The notes under the pieces: generated by a model | Databases searched by the model: none | Told to the model about the DNA's origin: nothing | What the model saw: the letters and a program-made list of their open reading frames with translations, nothing else | Part shown: positions 25,239 through 34,447 of the stretch, one piece after another | How the letters are laid out: each line of letters starts with the position of its first letter | How positions within the stretch are numbered: position 1 is the first letter of the stretch | Source: an uncultured Rhizobium sp. | GTDB taxonomy: Bacteria > Pseudomonadota > Alphaproteobacteria > Rhizobiales > Rhizobiaceae | NCBI GenBank assembly: GCA_945952315.1 | Contig: CAMFIE010000003.1 | Location: 1 to 64,000 of the forward strand | DNA: 64,000 nucleotides | Direction: 5' to 3' | Program-made: the position numbers and the translations under genes

Positions 25239-27194
25239 TCAGAATTCCGTCCACTGCTGGGCGGCGGCGCTGCCTGTGGCTTCCACCACACGGGCCTGAA
25301 GGGCGCGTGCCGGAGAGGCTGCCGGGGCGGAAGCCCTGCTTGCCACCGAGGGTGCGGATGCGGGGATCGGGGCAGCCGCGCTGCGGGCCTTCTGCACCAC
25401 GCTCTTTCGCGCCACGCTTCCGATGTTGAACTGGCCAATCAGCCCCTGCAGGCGTCGGGCTTCTTCCGCAAGCGAGGCACCGGCCGCGCTTGCCTGTTCC
25501 ACCATGGCCGCGTTCTGTTGCGTCACAAGATCCATGTCGTTGACGGCGTGATTGACCTCCTTGATCCCGGCGGATTGCTCTTCAGACGACTGGGCAATCG
25601 AATCCATATGCTGGTTCATGGTGGCAATGTAGGTCTGGATTGTGCCCAGTGCTGCACCGGTCTCGTTCACCAGCCGCACGCCGGTTTCCACCTCGTTTGC
25701 TGATTGCTGGATGAGGGCCTTGATCTCCTTGGCAGCCGCGGCGGCACGCTGGGCGAGCTCGCGCACTTCCATTGCGACGACGGCAAAACCCTTGCCGGCT
25801 TCGCCTGCACGTGCCGCTTCCACACCGGCATTCAGTGCGAGAAGATTGGTCTGGAAGGCAATCTCGTCGATCACGCCGATAATGTTGGAAATCTCGCGCG
25901 ACGAGTTTTCGATCCGGCCGATGGCATCGGTTGCATTTGAAACGACCCCGGCCGATTTCTGTGCCTCTCCATTGGCGAGCATCGCCACATCGCGGGCTTC
26001 CTTCACCCGCCGCGCGGCATTGGTCATGTTGACGGTGATTTCTTCCAGTGCGGCTGCGGTTTCTTCGAGTGAAGCCGCCTGCTTTTCGGTGCGGCGCGAC
26101 AGATCCAGCGCGCTGCTGCTGATTTCGCTCGAACCGGTATCGACCGCATCAGTGGCATTTGCCACCGCTTCGATGGTGGTGCGCAGCTGGTCGATGGCGC
26201 TGTTGAAATCCGCCCGCAGCTGTTCGAAATCCGAGGCAAAGGCCATGTCTATGCGGCAGGCGAGATTGCCGGAAGACAGTGCCTTCAAGCCGTCGGCAAG
26301 GGCGCTCGTTGCCCGATGCATGTCTTCCGCGCGCTGCCGCTCCTGCGCTGCAAGCCGCTGGCGTTCGCGCTCGGCCTCACTGCGCTGCTCGTCGGTTTCA
26401 CGGCTGAGACGGAGATTTTCCAGCGCATTCTGGCGGAAGACCTCCACCGTGGCAGCCATTGCCCCCACTTCATCCTCGCGCCCGGCATAGGGAATATCGA
26501 CAGCCGAATTGCCGCCCGCAAGAATTTTCATCGCATCCGTTATGCGATTGATCGGTGCTGTAATGCCTGCAGCCACATAGACAATCAGACCAATGATCAG
26601 GCCGACAGAGGCGGTGATGAGCCCCACCATCAGCCAGAATGTATTGCTGAAATCCGACTGGCTTGCCAGATAGGCAGCATGGGAGCCGTCGATATTGCGG
26701 GCAACGATCTTGTCGATGTCATCGGCCACCTGGGTGGAAAAACGACGCATCTGATGCAGGGCAAGCTTTGCTTCTTCATCCTTGCCTGCCGCAGAAAGCG
26801 CAACCATCGCGGTGCCACCATCCGTATAGGATTTGATAGCAACGTCGATGTCATCGAGAATGGCAATTTCCTCCGGCTCGGCAACGAGTTCTTTGTAAGA
26901 CTTGGTAGACTTTTGAAAACGCGCGATCTGGGCAGCGATTTCGCTGTTCGCCTTGTCTTCGGCCTCCTTGTCGACCGCAAGAATGTGGTCGCGATAGGCG
27001 GCCCTCAGACTGGCAAGCGCCGTATCCATTTCCTTGACCTTTTCGACGCTCGGCAACCAGTCTGTCGCCAGCTCGCCGACTGCAGTGTTCACATTGGCCA
27101 GCGAATTCAGGGAAAAGGCCCCCATTCCGGCCATCACAGCCGCAAGCAGGGCATAGGAACCGATCAGGGTGGCCTTAATCGAAGGACGACGCAT
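25239..27194 (-). CDS. Methyl-accepting chemotaxis protein
   Basis: 651 residues from ATG 27194 (GGAGACTTTG before it). N-terminal transmembrane helix, a four-helix-bundle periplasmic sensor (about 30-190), a second helix (VGLITASVGLIIGLIVYVAA), HAMP (PINRITDAMKILAGG) and the cytoplasmic signalling hairpin with tip [20 protein letters not shown]. The C-terminus QQWTEF resembles the CheR/CheB-docking pentapeptide of major receptors. The ligand is unknown. Confidence 0.93.
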   Translation of the reverse strand: MRRPSIKATLIGSYALLAAVMAGMGAFSLNSLANVNTAVGELATDWLPSVEKVKEMDTALASLRAAYRDHILAVDKEAEDKANSEIAAQIARFQKSTKSYKELVAEPEEIAILDDIDVAIKSYTDGGTAMVALSAAGKDEEAKLALHQMRRFSTQVADDIDKIVARNIDGSHAAYLASQSDFSNTFWLMVGLITASVGLIIGLIVYVAAGITAPINRITDAMKILAGGNSAVDIPYAGREDEVGAMAATVEVFRQNALENLRLSRETDEQRSEAERERQRLAAQERQRAEDMHRATSALADGLKALSSGNLACRIDMAFASDFEQLRADFNSAIDQLRTTIEAVANATDAVDTGSSEISSSALDLSRRTEKQAASLEETAAALEEITVNMTNAARRVKEARDVAMLANGEAQKSAGVVSNATDAIGRIENSSREISNIIGVIDEIAFQTNLLALNAGVEAARAGEAGKGFAVVAMEVRELAQRAAAAAKEIKALIQQSANEVETGVRLVNETGAALGTIQTYIATMNQHMDSIAQSSEEQSAGIKEVNHAVNDMDLVTQQNAAMVEQASAAGASLAEEARRLQGLIGQFNIGSVARKSVVQKARSAAAPIPASAPSVASRASAPAASPARALQARVVEATGSAAAQQWTEF

Positions 27195-27422
27195 CAAAGT
27201 CTCCGGAATCGAACCATTCCGGCATCAGGTCATGTGATGCGGCGTGGATAGAACAGGCGACTTCCTTCATAGAAGTTGTTCATCATAACATTATACAGTT
27301 TGACGATTTGATAATGACAGAAATCAAAACGCGTGCCGGGCACATTTTTCCGGATACGCATGTGAGGTTGTATCGAAAATTTGATCGGCGGGGAGCGCTA
27401 CCCGCCGATCGGATGCCTTCAC

Positions 27423-28058
27423 TTATGGATGAAGTGCATCGGGAACAAGGTTGCCGTCATTGTCAAACACCTCTTCCTCGCCCTTGCCGGTGAGGTGATA
27501 GCCGCTCGCATCGTAGCTGAAGGGTACGGTCAGCTGGTAATTGTTATCGCCCAACTTGCCGAGATAGGAGCAAGCCAGCATCAGCGGTCCTTTGCCGTCC
27601 TCGCCGCGCGTCAAGCCACCAAGCGTGATGTCGGCCGCATCGATGAGACCGGTTACACCCTTGACCGTGATGTGTTTTTCAAGCTCCGCAGCGATATCCT
27701 TTGCTGGCGGACAGGCCCCCGCATATTCGCCTATCCACATATCGAACCGCTTCGCGCCCTTGAGCCGACCGATGGCAAATTCGCTGAGCGGCTCTTCCTC
27801 ATTGGCAGGTTTTGGGGTCGCTCCGCAATAATAGCTCTCGGTCTTCGGATCGATCACCCCTTCTTCCATGGCAAGAGGAAAGCAACCGAGCATATCGGCC
27901 ACCGCTTCGCCCTTGTATTCCGGACTGCGGGCCATGGCATCGTTCACGGCAGCCGCATCCGGCGGCGTGAAGGTGCCCTGATCGGCCTGCGCCATTGTCA
28001 CCGCTCCGGAGAGGGCGAGGAAAGCAGTGATGTATCCGACCGGTCCCAGCATCTTCAT
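27423..28058 (-). CDS. Exported hypothetical protein
   Basis: 211 residues from ATG 28058, preceded by GGAAGGA. An ATG at 28082 overlaps the upstream stop but has no such site. Signal peptide ending at AQA-DQG. The mature part has four Cys (LGCF, YYCG, GACPP, LACSYL), likely two disulfides, and no family I recognise. It directly follows a PAS-chemoreceptor gene on the same strand, so a periplasmic partner role is possible but unproven. Confidence 0.65.
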   Translation of the reverse strand: MKMLGPVGYITAFLALSGAVTMAQADQGTFTPPDAAAVNDAMARSPEYKGEAVADMLGCFPLAMEEGVIDPKTESYYCGATPKPANEEEPLSEFAIGRLKGAKRFDMWIGEYAGACPPAKDIAAELEKHITVKGVTGLIDAADITLGGLTRGEDGKGPLMLACSYLGKLGDNNYQLTVPFSYDASGYHLTGKGEEEVFDNDGNLVPDALHP

Positions 28059-28078
28059 GATGACTCTTCCTTCCCGCG

Positions 28079-29521
28079 TCATGCGGCCTTCAGGGTTTCT
28101 GCCCGTCCATCGTCAGGCTCCAGTGTAAGGGCTGAAAGCGCATGTTCAAGTCGGGCGCTATCGGCCAGAAGCGTACGGCTTACCGCGTTGGTCGCCTCGG
28201 CCATCGCGGAATTCTGTTGGCCAATCGTGTCCATTTCACGAATTGCGATGTGGATTTCCTTCAGACTCGTCGCCTGTTCTTTTGCCCCTTCGGCGATGCG
28301 ATCGATGCTGTCACGGATCTCGCCGATTTCGCCGAACAGATGTTTCAGATCGTCGCCGCTGCGGCCAACCAGCGAAACGCCATCCTCGATCAGACGGCTG
28401 GAGGAGGTGATGAGGCCGTTTATTTCCTTTGCCGCCGCGGTAGAGCGCTGGGCCAGAATGCGCACTTCGGTCGCAACGACCGCAAAGCCCCGGCCAGCCT
28501 CTCCGGCCCGTGCCGCCTCGACCCCTGCATTGACCGCGAGCAGATTGGTCTGGAAGGCAATACCATCGATCACCTCGACGATATGGGAAATCTGTCGCGA
28601 GAATGTTTCGATTTCCCGCATGGCCGAGATCGCCTTGCGGGCAGTTTCCTCGCTCCGATTGGCATGATCGGCGGCGGCGTGGGTCATGGTGCGGGCATGG
28701 TCTGCGCGTTCGGCCGTGTGCTGCACGGTTGCGGTGATCTGGGACAGCGCGGTCGAGGCCTCTTCCAGACCAGCCGCCTGCCGTTCGGTGCGCAGCGACA
28801 GCGCATCCGCCGCCTTCGACAGTTCCTCGCCACGGGCCCGGATATGCTCGGCCTCCGCCATCACGGTTTCCAGCGTGCCGGAAATGGTTTCAAGTGCCGT
28901 GTTGAAATCGGATCGCAACTGGTCGACGCCCGGAAGCTCGGTTTTGACCCGTACCGAAAGGCGTCCATCGGCGAGCTTGGCCAAGGCCTGGCCAAGAGTG
29001 CCGACGATGCGGGTAAAGGCAGCCTCCTGACGGGCCTGCGTTTCCTTCAGCTCTTCCTGCGCGATTTTCTGGCTGGTGATATCCCGGATCGTTTCAACGA
29101 CAGCAATGATCCGGCCGGTTTCGTCGCGGATGGGCGCCGCATTGATCACCACGTACCGGCGCTCGCCGCCAAGCTCCACCCAGTTTTCGGCCTGCAGGCC
29201 GCGCGTGGCAGCCCCCTGATCCATGTTTTCATAAAGCTTTGCGCGGTCATCCCCGGAACCGAATGCCAGATCGGCAAGGCAGGGCCGTTCGGTGGGGTAA
29301 AAGGCACGCCAATGTTCATTGGTGCCGAGAAGACGCTGCGCTTTCACCCCGGTCAGCTCTTCCATCGCCTCGTTCCACACCATCACCTTGTGCTCGGCAT
29401 CGAGAACAAAGGCCGGCAGCGCCAGCTGTTCCAGCATGCGCATGGCAAAGCCCTGGCCCAGCGCACCTTTCGAAGAGGCACCAAACAAGCCCGAAATTTT
29501 TCCCTGAATGCCCGAAATCAT
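28079..29521 (-). CDS. PAS-containing soluble chemoreceptor
   Basis: 480 residues from ATG 29521 (GAGGGG upstream). No membrane helix. A PAS domain (about 25-150: [29 protein letters not shown]) is joined through [14 protein letters not shown] to a HAMP-like linker and an MCP signalling domain with tip [20 protein letters not shown]. It probably senses redox or an internal ligand and signals to CheA from the cytoplasm. Confidence 0.9.
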   Translation of the reverse strand: MISGIQGKISGLFGASSKGALGQGFAMRMLEQLALPAFVLDAEHKVMVWNEAMEELTGVKAQRLLGTNEHWRAFYPTERPCLADLAFGSGDDRAKLYENMDQGAATRGLQAENWVELGGERRYVVINAAPIRDETGRIIAVVETIRDITSQKIAQEELKETQARQEAAFTRIVGTLGQALAKLADGRLSVRVKTELPGVDQLRSDFNTALETISGTLETVMAEAEHIRARGEELSKAADALSLRTERQAAGLEEASTALSQITATVQHTAERADHARTMTHAAADHANRSEETARKAISAMREIETFSRQISHIVEVIDGIAFQTNLLAVNAGVEAARAGEAGRGFAVVATEVRILAQRSTAAAKEINGLITSSSRLIEDGVSLVGRSGDDLKHLFGEIGEIRDSIDRIAEGAKEQATSLKEIHIAIREMDTIGQQNSAMAEATNAVSRTLLADSARLEHALSALTLEPDDGRAETLKAA

Positions 29522-29685
29522 GCCCACCCCTCGAAAGGTTAATCTGCCGCGGCAAGTACTGAGGGGTAATTTTTGATGTAAATCGTTTAAAATATGTTAT
29601 AAGTTGCAGCGATTTTAGAAATAAACTATTTAGACATGAGGCGGCGACATTTGGCCACCCGCCTCCTTGTCCTTGCATGGGGGTG

Positions 29686-30258
29686 TCAATCGCCTTCCCT
29701 CCAGCGCCCATGCATTTTCACCTCGATATCGAAGAGATCGAGCGCGCGGCCTGCGGTGTAGTGAACCATATCCGCAATGGTCCGGGGCTTCGGATAGAAG
29801 GCCGGCACCGGCGGCATGACGATGCCGCCCATTTCCGTAAGCCGCGCCATGTTCTGGCAATGACCAAGGTGGAGCGGCGTTTCGCGAAACAGCACGACCA
29901 GCCGACGGCGCTCCTTCAGCACCACATCGGCAGCCCGCGAAATCAGATTCCCGCCAATGCCGAGCGCAATCTCGGCCAGGCTTTTTGCCGAACAGGGAGC
30001 CACGATCATGCCCATGGTGCGGAAGGAACCGCTGGCAATCGGCGCGGCGATATCGCGATTGTCGTGGCAATGGTCCGCCATGGCTTTCATCTCGGCATAG
30101 GTAAGCTCCGTCTCATGCGCCATGGCGGTGATGGCCGAGCGGGATACGACCAGATGCGTCTCGATCCCTTCCGCCTTCAGCATTGCAAGGAGTGCGACCG
30201 CATAGTCAAAACCTGACGCGCCGCTGACGCCGACAATCATCCGCCTCGGTCCGGCCAT
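29686..30258 (-). CDS. UbiX-type flavin prenyltransferase
   Basis: 190 residues from ATG 30258 (MAGPRRMIVGVSGASG). The Rossmann-like flavodoxin fold has the GVSGASG FMN loop, PCSAKSLAEIALGIGGN and the dimethylallyl-phosphate side RRRLVVLFRETPLHLGHCQN. It makes prenylated FMN, the cofactor of UbiD decarboxylases. It is the last gene of a three-gene operon, 1 base after the UbiD-like stop, so it most likely serves that enzyme rather than ubiquinone synthesis. Confidence 0.9.
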   Translation of the reverse strand: MAGPRRMIVGVSGASGFDYAVALLAMLKAEGIETHLVVSRSAITAMAHETELTYAEMKAMADHCHDNRDIAAPIASGSFRTMGMIVAPCSAKSLAEIALGIGGNLISRAADVVLKERRRLVVLFRETPLHLGHCQNMARLTEMGGIVMPPVPAFYPKPRTIADMVHYTAGRALDLFDIEVKMHGRWREGD

Positions 30259-30259
30259 T

Positions 30260-31624
30260 TCAATAGTCCTCCAGATTGGCACGCACCCTTGCCAGAACCG
30301 CTTCCGGTGCGCGGGCAAATTCCGAACGGGAGCCCCGTTTGCCGTCATCCGGACGGGTGGTCGCGACAAGGCCGATCTTGGTGACGGTCAGATTGTCATG
30401 CAGCGGATCGCACCGGTCGGCCTTCACACCGGGAATGACAATCAGGTCTTCTCCGCCCCGGAAACGGGCGGCAAGCGACCATTCCACCTGCACCGGGTCT
30501 TCCGGATCGATATCATCCTCCACCACGGTCACGAGCTTGAAGAGATTGATCTGGCCCATAGCCAGAAGCACGGCGCGCTTGCCCTCGCCAAGCCGTGGCC
30601 GATGCATGCTGATAACGGCATGCAGCCGCCCCATGCCACCTTCCGTCACCACAACGCGGCGGACGGAGGGAATGATGCGGCTCAGCATCTGGAAGGTCAC
30701 CGCCTCGATGGCAACGGCCCCGAGCAGGCAATGTTCGGCTGCATAGGCGGGCAGGATCGTCTGGAAGATGGCGTCCCGGCGATGGGTTACGCAAGTGATG
30801 AAACCGCCTGTCGCCGGACCATAGTTGACATAAAAGCCGGGAAATTCGGAAACATCGCCTTCCTCGATCAGATCGCCGCTATCGATATGGCCTTCCAGCA
30901 CGATCTCGGCACCGGCAGGCACTTCGAGCGGCACGCTGCGACAGGCAACCAGCGCAAGCGGTTCACCGAGCAGACCGCCGATCATGTCATATTCATCATC
31001 GCCGAGCCCGAGATAGAGCTGGGAACCAAGCAGGACCGCCGGATGGTTGCCGATGGCAACCGCAATCGGCAGGACCTGACCGAGGCTCCGGGCCTTTTCC
31101 GCGAGCATGTTCAGATGATGATTTCGCGCGATGCCCACCATGATGCGCTTGCCGCCTTCGAGGCGGATACGGGCAATCGAGACATTGCGCGCACCACTCA
31201 CCGGATCCTTGGCAATGATCACCCCGGCGGTGACATAGGCGCCGCCCTCATGTTCGAAAAAGGTTGGAACCGGGAGGATCTGCTCCAGATCGATGTCGCC
31301 CTCATGCACCACGTCCTGCAGCGGCGCATGATCAACCATCACCGGTTTGACCGGACGCTGAAGTGCTTCAGTCAGAGCGTCATGGAGCGGCTTTCGGTCG
31401 AGTCCAAGAAGCGCGGCAATTCGGGCGCGCGTGTTCATCACATTGCCGATCACCGGCATGGCACTGCCTTTGACCGCGGCAAAGAGCTGCGCCTGCCCCT
31501 TGTCGCGCATCGACAAAACGGCGCCGAGCTCGAAGCGAGGATCAACAGGGCGGGTCACCTCGTGCAATGCCCCGATGGACTTGAGCCTTTCCACGACACT
31601 GCGGAAGGATTGATGCTCCGGCAT
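30260..31624 (-). CDS. UbiD-family prenyl-FMN decarboxylase
   Basis: 454 residues from ATG 31624 (GGGGGAGGGG upstream; an in-frame TTG at 31630 is less likely). UbiD features are DIDLEQILPVPTFFEHEGG, NVSIARIRLEGGKRIMVG (the conserved Arg region), NHHLNMLAEKA and the acidic active-site segment EIVLEGHIDSGDLIEEGDVS followed by EFPGFYVNYGPATGG. Such enzymes reversibly decarboxylate acrylic or aromatic acids. Upstream in the operon is an ammonia-lyase-like gene whose products would be 2,3-unsaturated acids, so the natural substrate may be an aryl- or heteroaryl-acrylate. Confidence 0.9.
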   Translation of the reverse strand: MPEHQSFRSVVERLKSIGALHEVTRPVDPRFELGAVLSMRDKGQAQLFAAVKGSAMPVIGNVMNTRARIAALLGLDRKPLHDALTEALQRPVKPVMVDHAPLQDVVHEGDIDLEQILPVPTFFEHEGGAYVTAGVIIAKDPVSGARNVSIARIRLEGGKRIMVGIARNHHLNMLAEKARSLGQVLPIAVAIGNHPAVLLGSQLYLGLGDDEYDMIGGLLGEPLALVACRSVPLEVPAGAEIVLEGHIDSGDLIEEGDVSEFPGFYVNYGPATGGFITCVTHRRDAIFQTILPAYAAEHCLLGAVAIEAVTFQMLSRIIPSVRRVVVTEGGMGRLHAVISMHRPRLGEGKRAVLLAMGQINLFKLVTVVEDDIDPEDPVQVEWSLAARFRGGEDLIVIPGVKADRCDPLHDNLTVTKIGLVATTRPDDGKRGSRSEFARAPEAVLARVRANLEDY

Positions 31625-31626
31625 GG

Positions 31627-33129
31627 TCAATTCCCCTCCCCCACGAGCGAAGCCGAAAGACCGAAAGCCTTGCGGATGGTTTTGACGACCGGGCCCAGAT
31701 CGTAGATGTCCTGTCCTTCGCTGCCGATGGGCAAAAGGGCACGAATATCGCCAAAAAGCGGACGCAAACCCTTGCCGAGAGCGGTCACATCCAGGCCACG
31801 CCGATCCACGGCCCAGACCGCGCAGGCCGCCTCGATGGCAATCACCGTCCAGGCCGGTTCGAGCATCCGTACCGATTCCGCGATGGATTGCGGTGCATTG
31901 CCTGCCACATCTTCTACTCCATCATCGATCTGGCCGGAGAAATTCAGGAGCGCCGGATGCGCCGCCTGCCGAACCGCGCCCACGCAGGCGGCTGCGATAT
32001 GGCCGAAATTCAGAAACTGCACACCGCCGATCGCGCCTGCCTCGCGCGCCAGACTGGTCGGCAGTCCGCTGAAACCCGGCCACTGGATCTTGTGAATACG
32101 CTGGCCGGAGGCCTCGATCATCTTCGCAACCGCCTGCCGAAGCGTATCCATGCCTAGCGCACATGCCGTGGTTTCCATGTTACCGTGCGAGAGGAATAGG
32201 CCGCGTTCCGCGTCGATCATCGGATTGTCGCACGCTGCACCGAGTTCGGCCTCGAAGAGGCCGCTTGCAAAATCATAGGCCGCCTCGACCGCGCCATGGA
32301 TCTGGGGGATGCAGCGGAAACTCAAGGGATCCTGCAGGAAGCGGGCCTCACCCGTCTGCCACAGCCGGCTTTCGGCAAGGGCTGCCCGCAGCGCCTGCCC
32401 GGCGCGGATCTGGCCCGCCTGTCCGCGCGCCAGGTCTATCCTTTCGCTCCAGGATGTCAGATTGCCGCGCAGACCTTCCATGGAGAGCGCACCCGCGGCA
32501 TGGGCGGCATCGGTGAGTGCGCGCAATTCGTGAAGCACAAGAACGCCTTCCGCCAGCATCAGGCTGTTTGAATTCAGAAGCGATATCGCTTCCTTGGCGT
32601 TCAGACCGTCGATCCGCTGCCGACAGACCGCATCGCCCGGAGCCCTGCGGCCAACAAGGGGGGCCGAAAGCTGGCTCATGGCGACGATATCGGAGGCACC
32701 GACCGACATGCCGAGCCTTGCAACGGGAAGCTCATCCGCATTGAGCCGGTCGAGAAGGGCTTCAGCCAATTCCAGCCTTATGCCGGAACGGCCAAGCGCA
32801 AACAGCGAGAGCTGGATCGCAAGGGCTGCCCGCACAACGCCTTGCGGGGCATTTCGACCGGGCGCGAATGTGGCATGACCGGTGATCATCAGATTGTTGT
32901 AAGTCGAGATCGCCTGAGGATCGACCGTAAAATCCTTCTGGCTTCCAACGCCAGTCGTGATGCCGTAGGCAGGGATTTTTTCGTCTACCAGCCGGTCGAC
33001 AATCGACCGCGCCTTTTGAATGGCCTTTCGCCCCTGATCGGACAGCGCGAGGCTCACGCCACCGGCAGCAATGCTCGCCACATCCGCTAGCGACAGTGGC
33101 CCCTCGCCCAGCAAAACGCTCTTGCCCAT
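31627..33129 (-). CDS. HAL/PAL-like aromatic amino acid ammonia-lyase family protein
   Basis: 500 residues. Lyase class I fold with the catalytic-loop Tyr in IPAYGITTGVGS (Y55), KEAISLLNSNSLMLAEG (normally EGLALLNGT), SFRCIPQIHGA and the SHGNMETTACALG segment. Histidine and phenylalanine ammonia-lyases build their MIO cofactor from Ala-Ser-Gly. Here the site reads SVGASDIVAMSQL, A145-S146-D147, with the Gly missing. Either it uses an altered cofactor or it has lost MIO chemistry. It is first of an operon with a UbiD decarboxylase and a UbiX prenyltransferase. Start ATG 33129 follows GGGGGG. Confidence 0.85.
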   Translation of the reverse strand: MGKSVLLGEGPLSLADVASIAAGGVSLALSDQGRKAIQKARSIVDRLVDEKIPAYGITTGVGSQKDFTVDPQAISTYNNLMITGHATFAPGRNAPQGVVRAALAIQLSLFALGRSGIRLELAEALLDRLNADELPVARLGMSVGASDIVAMSQLSAPLVGRRAPGDAVCRQRIDGLNAKEAISLLNSNSLMLAEGVLVLHELRALTDAAHAAGALSMEGLRGNLTSWSERIDLARGQAGQIRAGQALRAALAESRLWQTGEARFLQDPLSFRCIPQIHGAVEAAYDFASGLFEAELGAACDNPMIDAERGLFLSHGNMETTACALGMDTLRQAVAKMIEASGQRIHKIQWPGFSGLPTSLAREAGAIGGVQFLNFGHIAAACVGAVRQAAHPALLNFSGQIDDGVEDVAGNAPQSIAESVRMLEPAWTVIAIEAACAVWAVDRRGLDVTALGKGLRPLFGDIRALLPIGSEGQDIYDLGPVVKTIRKAFGLSASLVGEGN

Positions 33130-33163
33130 TCATACCCCCCAAGTCATCCGGAGCCAGACTAGC

Positions 33164-33176
33164 CGCATTGCATGCG
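33164..33176. promoter_or_regulatory. Small inverted repeat in the lyase/LysR spacer
   Basis: CGCAT, TGC, ATGCG lies about midway in the 96-base spacer between the divergent operon and its LysR-type gene, where such regulators bind. A candidate operator only. Confidence 0.3.
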
Positions 33177-33225
33177 ATCTTGGATATGCTAAATTCCGGA
33201 CAACCTATGTTAAAGCCCGACCAAT

Positions 33226-34425
33226 ATGGATATCGCTACCGCGGCCATCGCCTTTACCGTCCTTGAGAACCGATCCGTGCGTGCGGCCGCACGCGCGCTC
33301 GGCCGACCGGTGTCGAGTGTGGGCGATGCCTTTGAACGGTTCGAGCAATGGCTGGCGCTGCCCCTCGCGACCCGTAACCGCGACGGCTTCACGCTGACGC
33401 TTGCCGGTGAGGGCCTGCTGCCGTCGATCCCGGCCTTTGTTGAGCCACTCGCAGCGATGGCGCAGCTGTCTGGCGAGCGGCCGGGCGGCAGAAGCGGGGA
33501 CGTTCTGCACTGGGCTGCGGGTAAGCCCGTTTCGCAGATCATTTTGAGCCATTTCCTGTCGGTGGCCCATCATCAGAGCATACGCCGGGCTGCAGGAACA
33601 CTTGCCGTCAGCCAGCCAGCGCTGACCCGGCAGATGGCGCGGCTCGAAGCCCTTCTCGGTCTTTCCCTTCTGACCCGCGGCAGGGAAGGATGCACCCCGA
33701 CCACCGCCGGTGACGCGCTTCAGCGACAGGCAAGCCTCCTGCTTGAACGCTTCTCCGCTCTTTCCGGGCAGGCGGACAAGCGCTTTTCCGAAGGACTTCG
33801 CACGGTGAAGCTCGGAACGATCATCCCCTTCGGCCATGAAAGCCGGCTTGCAGCCCGTCTTGCGCAACTGGTTGCCGACTGGCGACAGGAAAGCGATGGC
33901 CAGCAGCATCTGCTCTTGAGCAGCATGCCAGCGGAAGATCTGCTTGCAGGTCTCTTGTCCGGTGCGCTTGATCTCGCACTCACCGACATGGCCATCAGCG
34001 ACAGGCGATTTGAAAGCCGCCTTCTGTTTTCAAGCGAGCTTGTGCTGGTGGGTGGTGCATCGAGCATGCCGGAGGGCAGCGGCATACAGACGCTTGCCGG
34101 ACGCGATCTGGTGGTGCCAAGCCTGCGAAGCGGCTTGCGGCAAAAAATCAGCATCGTGCTCGATGGCCTGCGAGACGCACTCGAAACGCCGCCAGGGCTG
34201 GTCGAGGTCGACACGCTCTCCATCGTGATGGCCCTGGTGCTTTCCCACGGCTTTGTCACGATCCTGCCGCTCGATGCCATACGCACCATGGCGGATGGCA
34301 TCCGGATGATGCGGCTACCCGCAAGTCCGTCGCTGTCTTTTCACCTCGTCTGGTTGAAGAGCCAGACCGCACGGCGGCATGCGGAGCGAGTGGGAACTAT
34401 TCTTACCCGTAGTCCTCCGGCCTGA
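33226..34425 (+). CDS. LysR-type regulator with two HTH domains
   Basis: 399 residues, about 100 longer than a usual LysR protein. Residues about 5-65 form one LysR-type winged helix (ENRSVRAAARALGRPVSSVG, then FTLTLAGEGLLP). Residues about 105-165 form a second and more canonical one (QSIRRAAGTLAVSQPALTRQ, then CTPTTAGDALQRQ). A periplasmic-binding-like effector domain follows. It is divergent from the lyase-UbiD-UbiX operon and probably controls it. No frame break separates the halves, so this is a real tandem or fusion. Confidence 0.85.
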   Translation: MDIATAAIAFTVLENRSVRAAARALGRPVSSVGDAFERFEQWLALPLATRNRDGFTLTLAGEGLLPSIPAFVEPLAAMAQLSGERPGGRSGDVLHWAAGKPVSQIILSHFLSVAHHQSIRRAAGTLAVSQPALTRQMARLEALLGLSLLTRGREGCTPTTAGDALQRQASLLLERFSALSGQADKRFSEGLRTVKLGTIIPFGHESRLAARLAQLVADWRQESDGQQHLLLSSMPAEDLLAGLLSGALDLALTDMAISDRRFESRLLFSSELVLVGGASSMPEGSGIQTLAGRDLVVPSLRSGLRQKISIVLDGLRDALETPPGLVEVDTLSIVMALVLSHGFVTILPLDAIRTMADGIRMMRLPASPSLSFHLVWLKSQTARRHAERVGTILTRSPPA

Positions 34426-34447
34426 CTGGCGTGATATCCGGGTTCTC

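Noticed and set aside
28058-28082. ATG 28082 as start of the exported hypothetical protein
   Set aside because: ATG 28058 has GGAAGGA at good spacing and gives a cleaner signal peptide.
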